Shown in pieces: positions 60,081-64,000 of a DNA stretch of 64,000 nt. The notes under the pieces were generated by a model. It was not told the origin of the DNA. It did no database searches and saw only the letters and a list, made by a program, of their open reading frames with translations. The translations under genes were made by a program, and so were the position numbers. Each line of letters opens with the position of its first letter. Position 1 is the stretch's first letter. Source of the stretch: Lycium barbarum (lineage: Eukaryota; Streptophyta; Magnoliopsida; Solanales; Solanaceae); NCBI RefSeq assembly GCF_019175385.1, contig NC_083342.1:123380376-123444375 (forward strand), given 5' to 3'.

Positions 60081-60992
60081 GGGTGTGTTTGGTATGGAGG
60101 AAAATATTTTCCAAAAAACGTTTTTCAGTTTTCCCATGTTTGATTGACCAAATTGCTTTAGAAATTATTTTCTCTAGAAAAACAAGTTCGTTAGAAATGA
60201 GGAAAAAGACTTCCCTAATAGAAGTAAGGAAAACAAGTTCCATAAGTAAGGAATATTTCAAGTTCATTGTCTCCTCCCAACCACCCACCCAAAGCCCCCA
60301 CTCCCCACCCCTTGACCATTCCACCACTCGCCACCCCCGAACCCCTACTCCCACGTCATTCCACCCCAAAGATGTTTTGCTAAGTTACATATAAATGCTC
60401 TTAGAATAATAACTTTTTGTTTACTTACCAAATACTAGAAAATGGAAACTGCCTCCGCTTTCCACAATCAAATGTAATACCAATGCCTCTTCCGATATCC
60501 ATACAGGTTTGGCGGGGAAAGACATGAGCTATGCCATCGCTAAGGTCAATTCATTGCTGCAAAAACAATAATCCTCGGTTGTGTTGCTAGCCCTTTGCTG
60601 GGCGAGGTCATAGGAGTGCTTGGGGCTCTTACTTGGTTAAAGAAGTGATTCAGTACAGCGAGACTTGTTGTGGAAACTGATAATCTACTCGTGAAGCAAG
60701 CTCTGGAAGGAAACTTGGTGAATTACTCTTGTTTTGATCCATTAGTCTTTGAATGTGCAACTCTTCTAAAAAAGTTACCATTTTTCTCTTTGTCCTCTGT
60801 CTTGCTAGAACATTTGCTTCTATGTCTGATTTGATGGAGTGGGATACTATCCCACTGTCTCTGATTACCGATGTACTTGCGTTTGATTTCTATAATACAG
60901 TTTGAAAACACCTTTTAAAAAGAACACTAGAAAATAAGTTAGAAATCCACTTGTTTTTCATGAAAACATTTTCCTTCATACCAAACACACTC
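60081..60992. mobile_element. MITE family B, split by a retroposed fragment
   Basis: The left part (60081-60443) starts gggtgtgtttggtatggagg. The right part (60926-60992) ends ttttccttcataccaaacac. Together they match the copy at 25752-26130. The two parts are separated by a 482-bp insert flanked by actagaaaat on both sides. Confidence 0.8.
60444..60925 (+). mobile_element. LINE/RNase H 3' fragment inserted in a MITE
   Basis: The insert is bounded by actagaaaat at 60434-60443 and 60926-60935. Its + strand reading includes LVVETDNLLVKQALEGN, matching the ETD motif of plant RNase H-like (RVT_3) domains. Further on it reads FASMSDLMEWDTIPLSLITD, matching the C-terminal tail seen in those proteins. 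Stop codons and shifts interrupt it (TGA just before FSTARLVVE). It is a 5'-truncated, retroposed piece. A long poly(A) tail is not obvious, only aaaaag at the end. Confidence 0.65.
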
Positions 60993-61197
60993 TATACCAA
61001 TATATATTAAGATGCATATATTTAGTAGTATCAATTTTTTCACAAAGATGACATAAAGGTAGAAAGATCAAACAGGATTCAGACTAATGAGTCATGACAA
61101 CAAGGTTCAAATTATGATATATTGACCACCGGTGATAACTAATAAGCCTATGTTTCTTCATCATCTGTTTGTTACGGTTCTTTTCCATTTTTTCTTG

Positions 61198-61410
61198 AGT
61201 TGATGGTCTATCGGGAGCAACCTCTCTACTTTCTCTGCATAGGGGTAAGATCTGCACACACACTATCCTTTCCACATCCCATTTGTGAAATTACACGGGA
61301 TTTGGAAATAACCTCTCTATTTTCTCTAGATAGGGATAAGATGTGCATACACACTACCCTTTCCAGACCTCACTTGTGAAATTACACGAGGTTTGCTGTT
61401 GTTGTTGTAA
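61198..61410 (+). repeat. Two tandem copies of an RTE/SINE 3' tail
   Basis: The phrase aacctctctactttctctgc, then taggggtaagatctgcacac and ttgtgaaattacacggg, occurs twice, at about 61220-61305 and 61310-61400. The second copy ends in gttgttgttg. This is the same tail type as the 3' end of the RTE LINE at 57300-57426. No coding sequence is present. Confidence 0.6.
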
Positions 61411-61559
61411 TCAAATCCCTCGAATCAAACCACTGTCTGATTATACAATTCATTGCTGGCAATACATAACTACTAGTAATATAATTATTGCAATAAAGCA
61501 CTCAGTTTGGTATTTCTCTAGAATTTTTAGAAATAAACAATGTAAAGGGTAGTGTATAA

Positions 61560-61738
61560 GGGAGCAGTTCGGTGCACTAAGTTTCCGCTATTCGCAGGAT
61601 TCGGAGAAGGGCCACACCACAAGAATCTTTTGTAGGCAACCTTACCCTGCATTTTTGCAAGAGGTTGTTTCCATGGCTCGAACCTGTGACGTCGTGATCA
61701 CAAGACAACAACTTCACCAGTTACGTCAAAACTCCTCA
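61560..61738 (-). mobile_element. TS-type SINE (Solanaceae), reverse orientation
   Basis: Read on the - strand it begins with a tRNA-like head (gacgtaactggtgaagttg, then box B ggttcgagccatgg). It ends near ttagtgcaccgaactg. The + strand phrases ggtgcactaagtttccgct and taccctgcatttttgcaaga are characteristic of this family. Ends are approximate. Confidence 0.75.
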
Positions 61739-62036
61739 AGATAAGGAATAGCGTAAGAAAATCAAAGAAAGAGAGAGTTAAGGAATAAAGTTAATTAGAT
61801 ATCTAATACAATGAATATAATTAGCATGATATGGTTCCAATTGGCGTGCAATATAGTATGCAATGGAAATTTGCCCCGAGAATATCAACATCACCGTCCG
61901 CTCAAGCTTTTGTACGTGGAACGATTTGGTATAATAAGCCTTAAAAGTCTACGATTTAGCCCTTAAGTAAATAATAATAGTAATAATTGAGATAGGTCAA
62001 AACCTTATGATATTTGAAGTCATGTGCGAGTGATGC
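61739..62036. other. Intergenic spacer
   Basis: AT-rich spacer without a recognised gene or element. Its last 8 bases (agtgatgc) form part of the target duplication of the following MITE. Confidence 0.4.
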
Positions 62037-62309
62037 CAGGGGCGGACCCATATATTATTTTTTGGTGCTCGAGCGCCCATATATCGTGACGGATACTTTA
62101 TATAGGCATATAGAAAATATTAAAACTTTGGTATAAAATAATAAATAGCACTCAAGAAGCAATAAAAGATTGTGTTGCTCTGGTTAAAAGGTTGTAGGCT
62201 TTAGGGTAAGCCATGGAGGAGCCAAGTTCAAATCTCACCCAAAGCGATTTAATGTTTTGTTGATTTTAAGGCGCGCACCCAGGATCATTGAATCCTGGGT
62301 CCTCTATTG
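62037..62309. mobile_element. hAT-type MITE with a tRNA-like internal segment
   Basis: The ends are caggggcggaccca and tgggtcctctattg, a 14-bp inverted pair with mismatches. The 7-bp gtgatgc flanks both sides (62030-62036 and 62310-62316). Inside, from about 62176, the stretch gctctggttaaaagg to aagttcaaatctcacc resembles a tRNA A and B box arrangement. Confidence 0.6.
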
Positions 62310-62407
62310 GTGATGCACCATGTGATAATTACACAATTTACTTCTACTAAATAATCTAAGGAGTAGTAGAATTCCACTCTAGGTCGAGCCGACTAAAGGG
62401 CGTCTCC

Positions 62408-62660
62408 TAGGTGTGTTCGTATGGAGGAAAATATTTTACGGAAAATGCTTTTTAATTTTCTCATGTTTGTTTGGCTAAAATTTTTGGAAAACATTTTCTT
62501 TAGGAAAAACAAGTTCCTTAAAAATGGGAAAAATGACTTCTCTAATCAAAGTAGGGAAAACAAGTCCACAATTGGCATTTCACTAACCACCCTACCACCC
62601 CCCAAACCCCCCCCCCCCCCCCAACCACCAAACCCCAACAACTCCGACAACCCCACACAA
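62408..62660. mobile_element. MITE family B, left part only
   Basis: It starts taggtgtgttcgtatggagg and continues aaaacattttctttagga and gggaaaaatgacttct, then a C-rich stretch with a C15-16 run near 62610. The right half of the family is missing. The 89-codon frame through it is not a gene. Confidence 0.6.
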
Positions 62661-63008
62661 AGAGGTTTACAAAGTAAATGTCAAACTTGAATTTCAAGAA
62701 TGGTAAAAAGAATATTTCTTAAAAAATGTAATCAATTGTAATGCATATAATGAATCCATGAAACTCGGGGCGTTACAATCCTCTCCCCCTTAAATGAAAT
62801 TTCGTCCCGAAATTTACCTTATACCCATCTTGAAAAGGCATTGCAATCAAGTCTACAGAGAAAATTAGATTTTGAATCATGAAAGGATAATCTTTATAAA
62901 CTCAGTTAACAACAAATTGGTGACCCAAAAGATTTCCGACAAGCACATCAAAATCAAGTCTCATAAATATCACACCTCTAAAAAATGCAAGTCATGAGAA
63001 ATATAATA
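62661..63008. other. Intergenic spacer
   Basis: No gene or bounded element is recognised here. The phrase ggggcgttacaatcctctcc near 62769 resembles DNA seen next to gypsy LTRs in plants, but nothing can be delimited. Confidence 0.3.
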
Positions 63009-63033
63009 CACTACTAAAAAAACCGGACTTTTC

Positions 63034-63376
63034 GACCAAAAATTTCGACCATACGAGGTCGAAAAGGCCTTTATTTCGACCAATTTTTCGACCACACGCG
63101 TAGGTCGATAACAGGTAGGTCAAAAAAAAATTTCGACCACACGTGGTCGCAATCATGTGTGGTCGAAAAATTATTTTTATATTAAATTATATATTTAAAT
63201 ATAAAAAAAAATATTTTCACAATTTCGACCACATGTGGTCGAAATATGGCAGCCATATTGCTAAATTTCGACCACGTGTGGTCGAAATTGTATTTTTCTG
63301 GGTACAATTTCGACCACATGTGGTCGAAATTGTGAAATATCTGGGCTGATTTTCGACCACCTGTGGTCGAAATTCT
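63034..63376. repeat. Palindromic subterminal repeats of the CACTA element
   Basis: The motif tttcgaccacatgtggtcga followed by aa, and variants (cacgtgtggtcg, cacctgtggtcg), occurs at least five times. It is accompanied by half-sites ttcgacca. Each full motif is an inverted repeat of cgaccac/gtggtcg. In CACTA elements such repeats bind the transposase. Frames read through them (63143-63518) are not genes. Confidence 0.8.
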
Positions 63377-63660
63377 GGAATATTTTTTCTAGCATTTGCC
63401 TGTTTCTGACATCCCACCTGCCAATTTTCATATAATCAAATTCATCAACCAAAACAGTCATCCAATTCATCAACAATGCAACACAACAACCATAAACAAT
63501 GTTTGAACACTTAAACATTGTTCATTCAAACACTTAAACATCATAAACGTACGTTCAAACACTTAAACATCTTAAAATTAAAAGTACTTCTAGTTCAAAT
63601 TAAAACTACATTCATATACATATCTATTTAAACATAGCAGAATTAGAATCCAAAAGCACA

Positions 63661-63999
63661 TTAATCAAAAAAGTCAATGTTCGGTGTTAGAGACATGATC
63701 CAATCCTCCCCACTAGACTCATCGACAAGAGCATGATTTATGTCAGCTTGTGACCAACGTCGTCTACCTTGGGAAGGTCGGGGTTGGCTAGGAGGCTGTG
63801 ATGTACGAGCATCCCCAGGACACGGGAGAATCGGAAACTGTCGCTAATTAAGTAAGCTATTAATCTGGGCTTGCATACCCAACATCCTGGCCTCCGAGGA
63901 ATTAAGTGTTCTTGTTAGCAGGTCAACTTGCTGCTTCATAGCTTCATACTCCTTAGGATCAACTGTCCCATCATCAGTAACACCTACGGCTTCAAGGGC
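63661..63999 (-). pseudogene. CACTA transposase-region C terminus, partial
   Basis: The - strand reading from the window edge includes DPKEYEAMKQQVDLLTRTLN and LGMQAQINSLLN, then meets an in-frame TAG. It continues as SQPPSQPRPSQGRRRWSQAD and SSGEDWIMSLTPN to TAA at 63663-63661. A heptad-like helix followed by a Pro/Ser/Arg-rich tail is what plant En/Spm transposase-family proteins show at their C termini. The TAG either ends this copy early or marks decay. The N-terminal part is outside the window. Confidence 0.5.
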
Positions 64000-64000
64000 C

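Larger units (their letters stand above)
63009..64000 (-). mobile_element. CACTA (En/Spm) transposon, one end, continues beyond the window
   Basis: The terminal sequence CACTACTAAAAAAACCGG starts at 63009, typical of CACTA elements. The next 350 bp carry repeated subterminal motifs. The - strand then shows the C-terminal part of a transposase-associated protein. Because that frame points toward 63009, this is the 3' end of the element. The far end and the target duplication lie outside the window. Confidence 0.75.

Noticed and set aside
63034..63376. CRISPR-like regular palindromic repeats
   Set aside because: The spacing is irregular, the setting is a plant CACTA transposon end, and no cas genes exist in the window.
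63143..63518. Repeated FRPHVVEI-like peptides on both strands
   Set aside because: They come from reading through palindromic subterminal repeats of the CACTA element.

Overview
This window looks like nuclear DNA of a dicot plant, most likely Solanaceae. It is AT-rich, its genes have GT-AG introns, and it is densely packed with transposons. The Solanaceae assignment is inference. It rests on the style of the repeats: a TS-type SINE, an RTE-type LINE tail ending in (TTG)n, a large gypsy-type solo LTR, and many small MITEs of families I associate with tomato, tobacco and their relatives. No bacterial, CRISPR or viral gene system is present.

Genes. Two germin-like (cupin) genes lie on the + strand at 3138-3937 and 13515-15638. 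They share one two-exon structure but have very different introns (134 and 1467 bp). A six-exon cytosolic glutamyl-tRNA synthetase gene runs on the - strand from 27207 to 18291 and encodes 724 aa without a break. Two small - strand genes of unknown function are at 43130-42783 (115 aa) and 52413-52102 (103 aa). A weaker + strand candidate is at 49433-49765 (110 aa). A tRNA-Cys-like gene at 59626-59697 has a UCA anticodon.

Mobile DNA. Intron 5 of the synthetase gene has grown to about 4 kb through a 1.5-kb probable solo LTR and a 1.16-kb hAT derivative. A full-length but dead L1-type LINE (27890-34431, 12-bp target duplication) sits inside a MITE. A 3.5-kb hAT element with a broken transposase occupies 36698-40216. 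A mutator-like element with two nested MITEs covers about 44944-46382. A gypsy-type solo LTR covers about 53915-56185 and is followed by a 5'-truncated RTE LINE (56353-57426). A second MITE is split by a LINE/RNase H fragment at 60444-60925. The right edge enters a CACTA element whose end carries palindromic subterminal repeats.

The coding genes do not form a pathway. Apart from the germin-like pair they are unrelated neighbours. Most structure in the window comes from nested insertions, and many of these can be delimited to the base by target-site duplications. I found no convincing new biological system. The most unusual single features are the UCA-anticodon tRNA-Cys derivative, the LINE with two poly(A) tracts around a short extra segment, and the filled/empty MITE site pair at 35.3-35.8 kb.
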